Origin: Saprospiraceae bacterium
Lineage (GTDB): Bacteria > Bacteroidota > Bacteroidia > Chitinophagales > Saprospiraceae
Reading direction: 5' to 3'
Length of the DNA stretch: 64,000 bases
Assembly: GCA_016714025.1 (NCBI GenBank)
Contig: JADJOB010000002.1
Coordinates: 1,037,501 to 1,101,500 of the forward strand
Part shown: positions 17,913 through 26,792 of the stretch, one piece after another
Position numbering within the stretch: position 1 is the first letter of the stretch
Layout of the letters: each line of letters starts with the position of its first letter
Program-made: the position numbers and the translations under genes
The notes under the pieces: generated by a model
Database searches by the model: none
What the model was told of the DNA's origin: nothing
The model's input: only the letters and a program-made list of their open reading frames with translations

Positions 17913-19196
17913 ATGCAAAGCTTCCTCAACTTCTTTAAAAGTCCCCGGTCTATCTCTTATGTATTTACACTGGGAATGTTATTATTTGCCATTGGAATCA
18001 GTTGGTCGCCGGCTTTACTTTCAATTGCTGTAATGATTTTAAGTATTTTGATTTTATTTCAATACGATGAAAGCAAATCCAGAATTGGCTGGAATCGTAG
18101 CTTCCTCCAAAATTTAGATAAGTTATTTCAAGAACCTTACTTAATCTGTTACCTGCTCTTTTTTGGAACTTGCATGCTGTCCGGACTCTGGTCTGAATCT
18201 TTAAAAGATTGGTATTGGTTTTCCAGAATGCTCTTGCCTTTTTTATTATTACCAATTGCATTTTATATGCATGGGAATTTAAGCAAGGATCAATGGTATT
18301 TAATTTTATATGTATTTGTGCTATCCATATTTTCTTACTCAATTTCTATTTGCATTGATTACTTCAGGCATTTTGAGGCCTATAATCTTGATTTATTAAA
18401 AGGCAAACCCATTATAAACAAGATCTCACACATTCGATTTAGTATGCTGATTGCTATCAATGCCCTATTGTGTTTTCATCTGTATCTAAAATCTGCTGGT
18501 TATCGCTATCGATTTGAAAAATATCTTGCACTGGCTTTGTTTGTTTATTTTTTCATCTTCATTCATTTAATTTCAGTCAAAACAGGAATAGCCGGCATGT
18601 ACCTGGCGCTTAGCTATTATTTGATTGCGGAATTTAAAAAACAAAAAATTTGGAATACCCTCATACCTGCATTTGGAATGATCCTGTTGATCGTCTTGGC
18701 ATTTATTTTTATTCCGAGTTTGCAAAATAAATTTTATTACAGCATTTGGCAAATAGGAGAATGGTCCCGGGGAAAATGGATATTATATTCTGATTTAGAA
18801 CGACTGGTTTCCTGGCAAATGGGTTTGGAACTCATTAAACACGATCCATTTTTTGGTAGCGGAATCGGAGACCTCTACCAGGCCACTAGAAATACATATT
18901 TGGAATGCTTTGGATTTGAACAAGGAAAACTTCCACACAATCAATTTTTATTTAGTTGGGCGTTTACCGGAATTTTTGGATTGGTTTCATTACTCGGTAT
19001 CATTTTCTACAGTGTGTTTCAAAAATCATGGCATAAAAACGATTTGATTATGAGCATTCAGGTAGTTTTAATATTCTCCTTTTTGTTTGAATATACTCTG
19101 GGTACACAAATGGGATGTGGTATGTTTGTATTTATGAGTCTTGCCTCCTGGGCCTGGATCCGTTTTGAGGGGAATTCAGAAGCAAAATCAAAGTAA
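17913..19196 (+). CDS. O-antigen ligase family membrane protein
   Basis: A 427-residue polytopic protein with about ten hydrophobic segments. It resembles Wzy/WaaL-type proteins that polymerise or ligate O-antigen on the periplasmic face. The family's C-terminal signature is present: FGSGIGDLYQATRNTYLE, then LPHNQFLFSWAFTGIFGL with its conserved His-Asn. It is divergent from pheS with only 64 bases between the starts, and ends at a bidirectional terminator. It is about 3 kb from the polysaccharide locus (not in it) and could be its ligase or polymerase, which that locus lacks. Whether ligase or polymerase cannot be told from sequence. Confidence 0.83.
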   Translation: MQSFLNFFKSPRSISYVFTLGMLLFAIGISWSPALLSIAVMILSILILFQYDESKSRIGWNRSFLQNLDKLFQEPYLICYLLFFGTCMLSGLWSESLKDWYWFSRMLLPFLLLPIAFYMHGNLSKDQWYLILYVFVLSIFSYSISICIDYFRHFEAYNLDLLKGKPIINKISHIRFSMLIAINALLCFHLYLKSAGYRYRFEKYLALALFVYFFIFIHLISVKTGIAGMYLALSYYLIAEFKKQKIWNTLIPAFGMILLIVLAFIFIPSLQNKFYYSIWQIGEWSRGKWILYSDLERLVSWQMGLELIKHDPFFGSGIGDLYQATRNTYLECFGFEQGKLPHNQFLFSWAFTGIFGLVSLLGIIFYSVFQKSWHKNDLIMSIQVVLIFSFLFEYTLGTQMGCGMFVFMSLASWAWIRFEGNSEAKSK

Positions 19197-19230
19197 AAAT
19201 AAAATGAGGCCCGTGGACCTCATTTTATTT
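19197..19230. terminator. bidirectional terminator
   Basis: A perfect 13-bp stem: AAATAAAATGAGG (19197-19209) and CCTCATTTTATTT (19218-19230), 8-base loop, between two convergent genes. A/T runs on both outer sides suit termination in both directions. Confidence 0.85.
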
Positions 19231-19263
19231 AAATTGCTTAAAAAATTACAATATGAAAAATCC

Positions 19264-19557
19264 TTATTTCATTATGTTCATCAAACCTTTCTGAAGTTCT
19301 TCCTGATTCATAACCGGTTGAAATTCTACCCGCGCATTAAAATTGGAAAACATGAGTTCGCCAATAGGTGGTATTTCTGATGAATCTTTCATATCAAAGA
19401 AAATGTACATGGTGCGTTGACCTCCATCGGCAGTAAAATAGGCTGCTTCTGGTTTGGTAAGTTCCATAAGTTTTCCAACAATAGTTGGTAGGCGTCCTTC
19501 AGAAAGGGCTTTATTGGAAGCGTTCACTTCCAGAGAACATCGTAGCATGGTACGCAT
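19264..19557 (-). CDS. small conserved hypothetical protein (DUF3303-like)
   Basis: A 97-residue cytoplasmic-looking protein with no signal peptide. I recall similar proteins in diverse bacteria, starting MRTMLR and containing KPEAAYFTADGGQRTMYIFFDMKD; the fold is probably a ferredoxin-like dimeric alpha/beta barrel, as in DUF3303. Function is unknown. It is the last gene of a minus-strand run with two exported SnoaL-like proteins (28-base gap) and is followed by the terminator at 19197-19230. Confidence 0.65.
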   Translation of the reverse strand: MRTMLRCSLEVNASNKALSEGRLPTIVGKLMELTKPEAAYFTADGGQRTMYIFFDMKDSSEIPPIGELMFSNFNARVEFQPVMNQEELQKGLMNIMK

Positions 19558-19585
19558 GGCATTTGAATTTAAATGGTAAATAAAA

Positions 19586-20893
19586 TTATTTTTTGGATTT
19601 CATTTTTGGTTTTTGTAATTGCTCGTTAAATGCAGCAGTGTCAAATTCTACTCTGCCGGATTCAATTTTATTATTCTTATCGAATGTATATACAGCCAAC
19701 CATCCGAGTTTAATCTTGTTATTGGTGGCAGGTTTTCCCATAAATTTTCCTGTATTGGTTCCACTTAAAGTACCGCGAATTGTTAGTTTGTTTCCGGATA
19801 TTATTATTTCGTCTAAATTGCGGTGAACGTCCGGCATTCCTGCTTTGAATGCTGAGATCCTAAGTTTGGTATCTTCAAGTGAACTTTCGTGATTTCCAAA
19901 ATAGCTGGTTCCCACCGGATTCCAAAAACTTGCAAATTTGTTTACATCTCCGGCATCAGCAGCTTGCATCAGTTCATGAATGATTCTTTCTTTTTCAGCA
20001 TTTGAATTGACACCCACCATCAGCTGAGCATCAAATGATTTACCATCAAATTGTACAAAACGGTTTTTAATTTTGCCCATATCATCTAGTTCATCCAAGA
20101 CTAAAAAAGGAAGATTTACTTTATTTCCGGTTGGAGGACTTCCCATCATACTGCCGGTATTGGTCCCTTTAAAAATACCTTTTGTGGTTACATATTTACC
20201 ATCAGTAATGAGTTCGGTGATTTCGTGTTTCATATCCGGAAAAGCTGTTTTTTGTGCGGAGAGTATTCCAATAAATGCTTGAATGGGTGAGGGTGCTGCC
20301 ACAAAAGGATTCATAATCGTAAAATCTGATGCACAATAATCAGAGAATTGTGTGGTATTGCCGGCATCCATTAAAGCAAACAGTTTCCGAACAGTTTTTT
20401 CAGCCCGCATTTTGGGATCTGCATTTCCGGCTAAAAGTTGGCTTTCCAAAAGTTTTTGATCAAATTGAGTGGTAAGTGATTTGATTTTTCCTTTTCCGTT
20501 TAACTCAAACAATACGGTAATGGGCACATTTACTTTATTGTCTGTTGCTGCTTGTCCAAACATAGCTCCTTTGTTTGTTCCAGTAAATGTTCCGCGCACA
20601 GCTACCCAATTGTCATCTGCAAACCAATAACTGATCGCATGTTTCATGTCCGGATAGGCCGCTTTTAAAGTTTGGCCAACTGCTTTCCAGGCCTTTTTCA
20701 CAAATGGATTTGGAGAAAAAGGAGCAATGGCCTGAAAGTCCTCGGTTAATAAATTTTCAACTGCTTCAAAATTTCCTTCATCAAGGAATGAAAAATATTC
20801 ACTTACTATTTTACCTGCTTTCTTTTCCTGAGCAAGCATGCTTAGGGTACTTAAAAAAAGTACCATAATCAAATTGACAATTTTTAATTTCAT
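19586..20893 (-). CDS. exported protein with three tandem SnoaL/NTF2-like domains
   Basis: A 435-residue protein with a signal peptide (IMVLFLSTLSMLAQ) followed by three similar units of about 135 residues. Each unit ends in a recurring motif: GTNKGAMFGQAATDNKVN, then GTNTGSMMGSPPTGNKVN, then GTNTGKFMGKPATNNKIK. This matches SnoaL-like polyketide cyclase/ester cyclase domains, a fold with a hydrophobic pocket. No polyketide genes are nearby and the location is outside the cytoplasm, so ligand binding is more likely than the classic reaction (inference). It is preceded by the lipoprotein with two further domains of the same type. Confidence 0.8.
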   Translation of the reverse strand: MKLKIVNLIMVLFLSTLSMLAQEKKAGKIVSEYFSFLDEGNFEAVENLLTEDFQAIAPFSPNPFVKKAWKAVGQTLKAAYPDMKHAISYWFADDNWVAVRGTFTGTNKGAMFGQAATDNKVNVPITVLFELNGKGKIKSLTTQFDQKLLESQLLAGNADPKMRAEKTVRKLFALMDAGNTTQFSDYCASDFTIMNPFVAAPSPIQAFIGILSAQKTAFPDMKHEITELITDGKYVTTKGIFKGTNTGSMMGSPPTGNKVNLPFLVLDELDDMGKIKNRFVQFDGKSFDAQLMVGVNSNAEKERIIHELMQAADAGDVNKFASFWNPVGTSYFGNHESSLEDTKLRISAFKAGMPDVHRNLDEIIISGNKLTIRGTLSGTNTGKFMGKPATNNKIKLGWLAVYTFDKNNKIESGRVEFDTAAFNEQLQKPKMKSKK

Positions 20894-20900
20894 GATATTT

Positions 20901-20934
20901 TAATTCTTAATTTTTAATTCTTAATTCTTAATTT
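20901..20934. repeat. TTAATT-rich short tandem repeat
   Basis: TTAATTC/TTAATTTT words in a row fill the gap between two genes and run into the 3' end of the lipoprotein gene, encoding its last residues. The 13-mer TTAATTTTTAATT at 20907-20919 recurs at 47687 and 56502. Confidence 0.6.
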
Positions 20935-21790
20935 CAACAGCCATACCATCCATTCCTTTGAAATAGCTCAATTTACCATTAGTGGCTTTGAATTGGTGTG
21001 CATAGCTGTCACTGTAATTTTTCTTATTAGATGCATTGGTATAATTTACATCTACTTTTATAAATACGTCATCACCATCTGCTAAGAACCTGCTGGGTTG
21101 AAATTTACTATACTTTATTTTGCCATTTAATTCTGTAAAAAATTTACTTACTTCTTCTTTGCCTTTAAAGGTTCTGATTTTAGAATCAAACGTACGATCG
21201 TGAATTTCAAACGTGATGTCATCATTGCAAAGGGCTAATAAACCTGGAATATCTCCTTTGCCAAAAGCTTCATAAGCTGCAGTTACCAGCATGGTATTTG
21301 GATTGTTTAAAAAGCCATATCCAATTTGACTCAGCGATGCATTTGGATTCGCACTCCAATGTGAATTGCATTTTCCTTCTGCATTTAATGTGATGATATC
21401 CATGTCATGAACATCTATTTTTTTATTGGTAGCAGGAAAATTCATAAAATTTCCAGTATTTGTACCTGTTAAATGAATTTGTAAAAAATAGCGATTGGGT
21501 CCAGCTGGAACAATAGATTGAATTTCAAACTTGGTATCTGGAAATGCATCCAGGAATACTTTGTATTGGGCGATGCTTGCTTCAATTCCTTTTATGGGTT
21601 CCGGGCCCAAAGCAAGTTCGGTATAGTCTGCGCTGCACAAAGCAGCAAATGCAGTAAAATCTTTTTGCATGATCGCGGCATATGCTTTTCGGATATTAGC
21701 TTCATCTCTGGTAAGATTGGAAGGTCCGGAACAAGCATTAAACAGTAGTATTCCGGAAATGAAGTAAGCTAAACAAGTACTGGTTTTCAT
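20921..21790 (-). CDS. lipoprotein with two SnoaL/NTF2-like domains
   Basis: A 289-residue lipoprotein: signal sequence with lipobox (ISGILLFNAC, Cys about residue 20), starting at ATG 21790; the frame could extend 16 codons upstream but that would precede the signal. Two SnoaL-like units follow. The first carries GTNTGNFMNFPATNKKID, the same motif as in the neighbouring three-unit protein; the second (AAYEAFGKGDIPGLLALCNDDITFEIH) is more like a general NTF2/SnoaL domain. Probably in an operon with the next two minus-strand genes. Ligand unknown. Its 3' end is made of the TTAATT repeat. Confidence 0.78.
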   Translation of the reverse strand: MKTSTCLAYFISGILLFNACSGPSNLTRDEANIRKAYAAIMQKDFTAFAALCSADYTELALGPEPIKGIEASIAQYKVFLDAFPDTKFEIQSIVPAGPNRYFLQIHLTGTNTGNFMNFPATNKKIDVHDMDIITLNAEGKCNSHWSANPNASLSQIGYGFLNNPNTMLVTAAYEAFGKGDIPGLLALCNDDITFEIHDRTFDSKIRTFKGKEEVSKFFTELNGKIKYSKFQPSRFLADGDDVFIKVDVNYTNASNKKNYSDSYAHQFKATNGKLSYFKGMDGMAVEIKN

Positions 21791-21993
21791 TTTTTTTGTT
21801 TTAAATTTATTAGAAATATTAAGGTTTAGATGGATCATTTAAAATGAGCATTTAAATTGAAGGTATTTACGGAGTAATAATCATCTTGGATTTTGGATTT
21901 TTAAAACAAGCTTTGGTTTTTTATATTCCCTTGGTTTAAAACACTATTAAATCAATTGGATGTTTGAGTTAAAATTATTTGTAATCTTGCAGC

Positions 21994-22410
21994 ATGTCAG
22001 CGCAAAAACTAGGATTATTAAAAGAATTGGAGAGCAATACCTTCGTCCGAATTTTACCATCTGCAATTCACGGCATCGGGGTATTTGCAATCAAGCCCAT
22101 TCCAAAAGCATGCAGAGATTTTTTTTCTAAAGAGGAAGGGGAATGGACTGAATTGAGTTTCGAAGAAGTTGCAGACTTGCCGGAGTCGTCCCGAACCTTA
22201 ATTGAAACTTATTGTCTATTTAATGAAACTCATTATTATGTGCCAAGCAAAGGATTTAAAGCTATGGACTTAAGTTTGTTTTTAAATCACAGCACAGAAC
22301 CCAATATTAAATCCGTTAATGACGGACTTGAATTTGAGTCGCTTCGAGCTATTGAAGTTGGGGAAGAACTATTGATTGACTATGGCACCATTGTAACTTC
22401 TGACGAATAA
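21994..22410 (+). CDS. SET domain-containing protein
   Basis: A 138-residue protein consisting of a compact SET domain, a lysine methyltransferase fold. The three hallmark segments are visible: HGIGVFA (near residue 25), FLNHSTEPNIK (NHS..PN, the SAM-binding part) and GEELLIDYG at the C-terminus. There is no pre- or post-SET cysteine cluster. Single-domain SET proteins are widespread in Bacteroidota; their protein substrates are mostly unknown. It stands 103 bases upstream of the Wzz-like gene and may not belong to the polysaccharide operon. Confidence 0.85.
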   Translation: MSAQKLGLLKELESNTFVRILPSAIHGIGVFAIKPIPKACRDFFSKEEGEWTELSFEEVADLPESSRTLIETYCLFNETHYYVPSKGFKAMDLSLFLNHSTEPNIKSVNDGLEFESLRAIEVGEELLIDYGTIVTSDE

Positions 22411-22486
22411 TTGGAAGGATCTGTTGAATGGGATAAAGCTACCACTTCATGTGGATAAATAAATTACGGGCTTCTACAAATTAAAC

Positions 22487-22494
22487 TATTTTTG
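22487..22494 (+). promoter_or_regulatory. candidate -7 element for the polysaccharide operon
   Basis: TATTTTTG matches TAnnTTTG, 19 bases before the ATG at 22514. No convincing TTG lies 17-23 bases upstream, so confidence is modest. Confidence 0.4.
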
Positions 22495-22513
22495 CATATG
22501 AATTTACCTATGC

Positions 22514-23590
22514 ATGAATCAAAACAAGCCACAAGCTCCATCAGCTGATTATAGTACGATTAAAGACCTTGTTTTGAATGTTCGGCGCTATTTGGATGAA
22601 TTTCGGCATCATCGAAAGCTGTGTTATGCATTTTTAGCGGTTGGATTGCTTTATGGTTTTTGGTTTTATTGGTCTAACCCAAAAATTTATGAAGCAGAGC
22701 TTAGTTTTATGTTGAATGAAGATCAAAACCAAGCAGGAGGACTCAGTGCCGTTTTAAGTGAATTTGGCGGATTGTTAGGTTCGCATGGAGATGAGGTCAA
22801 TCTTCAAAAAATATTGGAGCTTGGTAAATCCAGAAATATAGCAGAAAAAGTCTTTTTTGATTCCTGCACTGTATTTGGGAAATCCGATTTTCTTGCAAAT
22901 CACTTGATTAAAGAATTAGAAACGCATGGAAAATGGGGGGCCAAGGCATATTATTTCATTGAGAACCCATTAAAAGGATTTCAGTTTAAGCATCAACAAG
23001 TCGAAGTTTTTACCAGACTTGAAAATGCTGCCTTAAAACAATTGCATGCTTTGTTTTTATCAATGCTCACTACAGCGGTCAGTGAGAAAACAAGCATCAT
23101 GAAACTTAATGTTCAGTGCACGGATGAGATGCTCGCTTATGAATTGGCAAATCGCCTGTTTGACAAAATGAGCCAGTTTTACATCAATAAAACCATTGAA
23201 AAACAGAAACAGACCTACGATGATTTGGCTTCTAAGACAGATTCACTCCGAAAACTCCTCCACAATAAACAATATGGACTGGCAGATTTGAAGGATAGTT
23301 ACCGCGCAACCTGGCTACTTAAAGAAGAGGTCCCCAAGACAATTCTGGATCAGGATATTAAAATGTTACAACTTATATATGGGGAGGCATTAAAAAACAA
23401 GGAAATTGCCTCCTATGCCTTAGATCACAAGACCCCATTTATCCAAGCCATAGACTTACCCATTATGCCATTGAAAGTCAGTCGTTTAATTTTAGTTAAG
23501 TCCTTGATATTAGGGGCATTATACGGAATGTTATTGGCTTCAGTCCTCATTTTTGTTCGAAAATTCTACCAAGAGAGTATTCAAAATTAA
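22514..23590 (+). CDS. Wzz-like polysaccharide chain-length determinant protein
   Basis: A 358-residue inner-membrane protein with a TM helix near residues 38-56, a long periplasmic helical region with coiled coil (about 215-260, TIEKQKQTYDDLASKTDSLRK) and a second TM helix near 330-352. This is the Wzz/PCP topology that controls chain length in polymerisation. No cytoplasmic tyrosine kinase domain follows, so it is PCP1-like. It is the first gene of the locus, 30 bases before the regulator gene. Confidence 0.82.
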   Translation: MNQNKPQAPSADYSTIKDLVLNVRRYLDEFRHHRKLCYAFLAVGLLYGFWFYWSNPKIYEAELSFMLNEDQNQAGGLSAVLSEFGGLLGSHGDEVNLQKILELGKSRNIAEKVFFDSCTVFGKSDFLANHLIKELETHGKWGAKAYYFIENPLKGFQFKHQQVEVFTRLENAALKQLHALFLSMLTTAVSEKTSIMKLNVQCTDEMLAYELANRLFDKMSQFYINKTIEKQKQTYDDLASKTDSLRKLLHNKQYGLADLKDSYRATWLLKEEVPKTILDQDIKMLQLIYGEALKNKEIASYALDHKTPFIQAIDLPIMPLKVSRLILVKSLILGALYGMLLASVLIFVRKFYQESIQN

Positions 23591-23619
23591 TCAAGAATGA
23601 GTAATTTTGTTGCTCAAAT

Positions 23620-24156
23620 ATGATTGAGGTTTTAATTTCTTCGAAAACCAGAATAAAGCTGTTGTTGAAGTTTTTTCTCAATAGCAGAAATACCACTTAT
23701 TTGCGAAGTCTGGAATCTGAATTTGGAGAATCCAGCAATGGCATCCGACTGGAATTAAACCGGCTTGAAAAAGCAGGCCTGTTGTCCAGTGAAACCAAAG
23801 GAAATCGAAAGTACTTTAAAGCAAATACGGGTCATCCTTTATTCGATGAAATTCACAATATCTTATTGAAGCATTTAGGTATTGATCAGATTACTGAAAA
23901 AGTAATTGAGCGGCTTGGGGCAGTTGAAGAAGTTTACCTGACGGGTGATTTTAGTAAAGGGAAAGACAGTGAGATCATTGATTTAATCATAATGGGCCGT
24001 CCGGATAAAGAATATTTAGTTCAATTAGTAGACAAAGTTGAACAATTGATTCATCGCAAAATTCGTTTTTTGCTTTTTGAAAATAGAAGTGATAAAGCCA
24101 TGTTCAAAATTTTAAAAGATGAAGAACCTTTATTGTTGTGGTCTGCAAAAGTTTAG
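23620..24156 (+). CDS. winged-helix regulator with nucleotidyltransferase-like domain
   Basis: A 178-residue protein. Residues 1-75 form a winged helix of the ArsR type (TYLRSLESEFGESSNGIRLELNRLEKAGLLSSETKGNRKYFKAN). Residues 95-178 resemble a small nucleotidyltransferase fold, but the usual GS...D-x-D signature is replaced by GDFSKGKDSEIIDLIIMG, so catalysis is doubtful. I recall close relatives at the head of nucleotide-sugar dehydrogenase operons in other Bacteroidota. It ends two bases before the next gene. Likely controls the locus, possibly sensing a nucleotide (inference). Confidence 0.75.
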   Translation: MIEVLISSKTRIKLLLKFFLNSRNTTYLRSLESEFGESSNGIRLELNRLEKAGLLSSETKGNRKYFKANTGHPLFDEIHNILLKHLGIDQITEKVIERLGAVEEVYLTGDFSKGKDSEIIDLIIMGRPDKEYLVQLVDKVEQLIHRKIRFLLFENRSDKAMFKILKDEEPLLLWSAKV

Positions 24157-24158
24157 AT

Positions 24159-25448
24159 ATGTATCAGGAATTATTAAATAAAGAAAAAAAATTAGCAGTT
24201 ATAGGACTTGGATATGTAGGGTTGCCGCTCGCATTGAGCTTTGCAAAGAAATTTAAGGTAATCGGGTTTGATATCAATGAGGAACGGATCGAAATGATGA
24301 AGAAACACATGGATCCATCCAGAGAGTTAAGTGCAGATGCATTTAAAGATGCAGATATTGAATTTACAGATTCATTGGATATTCTTCGCCAGGCTCATTT
24401 TTATATTGTTGCAGTGCCTACACCAGTTGATGAACACAAAGTTCCGGATTTAAAACCGATACTTGGAGCATCTAAAACGATTGGTAAAGTTTTAAAAGAA
24501 GGAGATTATGTTATCTATGAATCTACCGTATATCCTGGGTGTACGGAAGAAGATTGTTTGCCTATTTTAGAGAAAGGTTCCAACTTAGTCTGCGGAATAC
24601 ATTTTAAAATAGGATATTCTCCGGAGCGCATCAATCCGGGTGATAAGACCCGAACACTGGAATCCATTTTAAAAATTGTATCAGGCAATGATGCAGAAGC
24701 ATTGGATGAAATTGCTAAAGTTTACGGTGCAATTATTCAAGCAGGAATTTATAAAGCATCCAGCATTAAAGTTGCAGAAGCTGCAAAAGTTATAGAGAAC
24801 AGTCAGCGTGACTTAAACATTTCATTTATGAATGAGCTGGCTATGATTTTTGACCGGATGGGGATTGATACACACGAGGTACTTGAAGCAGCTGGAACCA
24901 AATGGAATTTTCTGAAATTTTCACCTGGATTGGTTGGAGGTCATTGTATCGGAGTGGATCCATATTATCTTTTACATAAATCAAAACAACTGGGTTATGA
25001 TCCGGAAGTTATTTTAAGCGGACGCAGAATCAATGACAGGATGCCTGCATTTATTGCAAAAAAATTGGTTCAGCTTTTAATAGGAAAGGGTAAAAATCCA
25101 AGCAATTGCAAAGTACTGATCAGTGGCATTACATTTAAAGAAAATGTATCAGATATCCGGAATTCCAAAGTTGCCGATTTGTATGATGAATTGCGTGGAT
25201 ATTCTGTGCAGGTAGATGTAAATGATCCCTATGCTGATCCAAATGAAGTGAAACATGAATATGGTATACAGATTAAAAAAACGCCTGATACGGATTATGA
25301 TGCAGTTGTAGTAGCAGTTGCACATCAGGATTACAAAAATCTTGATATGAGTTTTTTTAAAAATCTGATGAAATCAGATCCGGTATTGGTTGACTTGAAA
25401 GGGCTTTATCCAAACCCTGGAAATGGGATGACCTATTGGAGATTATAA
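24159..25448 (+). CDS. nucleotide-sugar 6-dehydrogenase (WbpO/TviB/WbpA type)
   Basis: Oxidises a UDP-N-acetylhexosamine at C6 to the uronic acid with NAD+. The 429-residue protein has the Rossmann motif GLGYVGLPLALSF, the catalytic Cys in GGHCIGVDPYYLLHK, and the C-terminal NADP-like domain (SGITFKENVSDIRNSK). The GGHC-IGVDPYYL form marks the UDP-GlcNAc/GalNAc (not UDP-Glc) dehydrogenases. ATG 24159 directly follows the regulator stop; the upstream in-frame start at 24138 is inside that gene. It should supply the UDP-GlcNAc-uronate substrate for the WbpB/E/D-like enzymes below. Confidence 0.9.
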   Translation: MYQELLNKEKKLAVIGLGYVGLPLALSFAKKFKVIGFDINEERIEMMKKHMDPSRELSADAFKDADIEFTDSLDILRQAHFYIVAVPTPVDEHKVPDLKPILGASKTIGKVLKEGDYVIYESTVYPGCTEEDCLPILEKGSNLVCGIHFKIGYSPERINPGDKTRTLESILKIVSGNDAEALDEIAKVYGAIIQAGIYKASSIKVAEAAKVIENSQRDLNISFMNELAMIFDRMGIDTHEVLEAAGTKWNFLKFSPGLVGGHCIGVDPYYLLHKSKQLGYDPEVILSGRRINDRMPAFIAKKLVQLLIGKGKNPSNCKVLISGITFKENVSDIRNSKVADLYDELRGYSVQVDVNDPYADPNEVKHEYGIQIKKTPDTDYDAVVVAVAHQDYKNLDMSFFKNLMKSDPVLVDLKGLYPNPGNGMTYWRL

Positions 25449-25460
25449 TAAATTATTAAA

Positions 25461-26765
25461 ATGAATATCAGCATCATAGGTACAGGATATGTAGGATTGG
25501 TTACAGGGACTTGTTTTTCAGAAACAGGAAATCAAGTGATTTGCGTAGATATAAATGCTAAAAAAGTTGAAGACTTAAAGAATGGCAAAATTCCAATTTT
25601 TGAACCCGGCCTGGAGACTTTATTTGAGCGAAATGTGGAAGAGGGTCGATTGAAATTTACGACAAGTCTTCAAGAAGCAGTGCAACATGCAGAAATCCTT
25701 TTTTTGGCACTCCCAACTCCACAGGGAGAAGATGGCGCTGCTGATTTAAGTTATGTGTTGCAAGCGAGTTCGGACATTGCAAAACTTATCACAAAATATA
25801 CGGTGCTCGTTAATAAAAGTACCGTTCCGGTTGGAACAGCAGAAAAAGTGATTGAATTATTGGCAACTCAATTGGATCAAAAGCTCTTTGATGTTGTTTC
25901 AAACCCGGAATTTTTAAGGGAAGGAGTTGCTGTAGAAGATTTTATGAAACCGGATCGAGTTGTAATTGGGAGTAGTTCAACTAGAGCCAGAGATAAGATG
26001 ACGGAATTGTATGAACCTTTTGTTCGACAGGGAAATCCCATCTTTCACATGGATTTACGAAGTGCAGAATTGACTAAATATGCTGCTAATGCATATCTGG
26101 CAACCCGTATCAGTTTTATGAATGAAATTGCCAATCTATGCGAACAAACGGGAGCCAATGTCGATATGGTTCGCATGGGCATGGGAAGTGACAATCGGAT
26201 TGGGAAGCGATTTTTATTTCCGGGAGTTGGATATGGTGGATCTTGTTTTCCAAAAGATGTGACAGCATTACATCAAACTGCTGAACAACATCAATATCCA
26301 TTCAGGATTTTAAAAGCTGTCATGGATGTAAATAAATCACAAAAGAAAATTCTTAGCAATAAAATTTTAAATCATTTTGAAAATCATTTGAAAGGTAGAA
26401 AAATTGCCTTTTGGGGATTGGCGTTTAAACCCAATACCGATGACATTCGGGAAGCTCCGGCTTTAGAGATTATAAGTGATTTGTTAGCTGCCGGTGCAAA
26501 TATCAGCGTATACGATCCGGAAGCAACCCATCATGTAAAACAGGTATTTGGAGAAAAAATACATTATGCAAAAGATATGTATGAAGCCATTCAGGATGCA
26601 GATGCATTGGCATTAGTTACTGAATGGAATGTTTTTCGATCACCCGATTTTGATAAAATGAAGAATGGGATGAAATTGCCTGTCATTTTTGATGGCCGAA
26701 ATGTTTTTGAACACAGTAAAATGGCCGAATTGGGTTTTAAATATTACAGTATTGGAAGACATTAA
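25461..26765 (+). CDS. UDP-glucose 6-dehydrogenase
   Basis: Makes UDP-glucuronate. The 434-residue enzyme has GTGYVGLVTGTCF at the N-terminus, the STVPVGT strand, SNPEFLREG, and the catalytic Cys in GGSCFPKD, the form typical of UDP-Glc dehydrogenases (Ugd). Lies 12 bases after the first dehydrogenase, so the cluster has two different ones. The UDP-GlcA may be a second uronate in the repeat unit, fitting with the heparinase-like gene downstream. Confidence 0.9.
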   Translation: MNISIIGTGYVGLVTGTCFSETGNQVICVDINAKKVEDLKNGKIPIFEPGLETLFERNVEEGRLKFTTSLQEAVQHAEILFLALPTPQGEDGAADLSYVLQASSDIAKLITKYTVLVNKSTVPVGTAEKVIELLATQLDQKLFDVVSNPEFLREGVAVEDFMKPDRVVIGSSSTRARDKMTELYEPFVRQGNPIFHMDLRSAELTKYAANAYLATRISFMNEIANLCEQTGANVDMVRMGMGSDNRIGKRFLFPGVGYGGSCFPKDVTALHQTAEQHQYPFRILKAVMDVNKSQKKILSNKILNHFENHLKGRKIAFWGLAFKPNTDDIREAPALEIISDLLAAGANISVYDPEATHHVKQVFGEKIHYAKDMYEAIQDADALALVTEWNVFRSPDFDKMKNGMKLPVIFDGRNVFEHSKMAELGFKYYSIGRH

Positions 26766-26792
26766 TATATAAACAAAAAAATATTCGATAGT

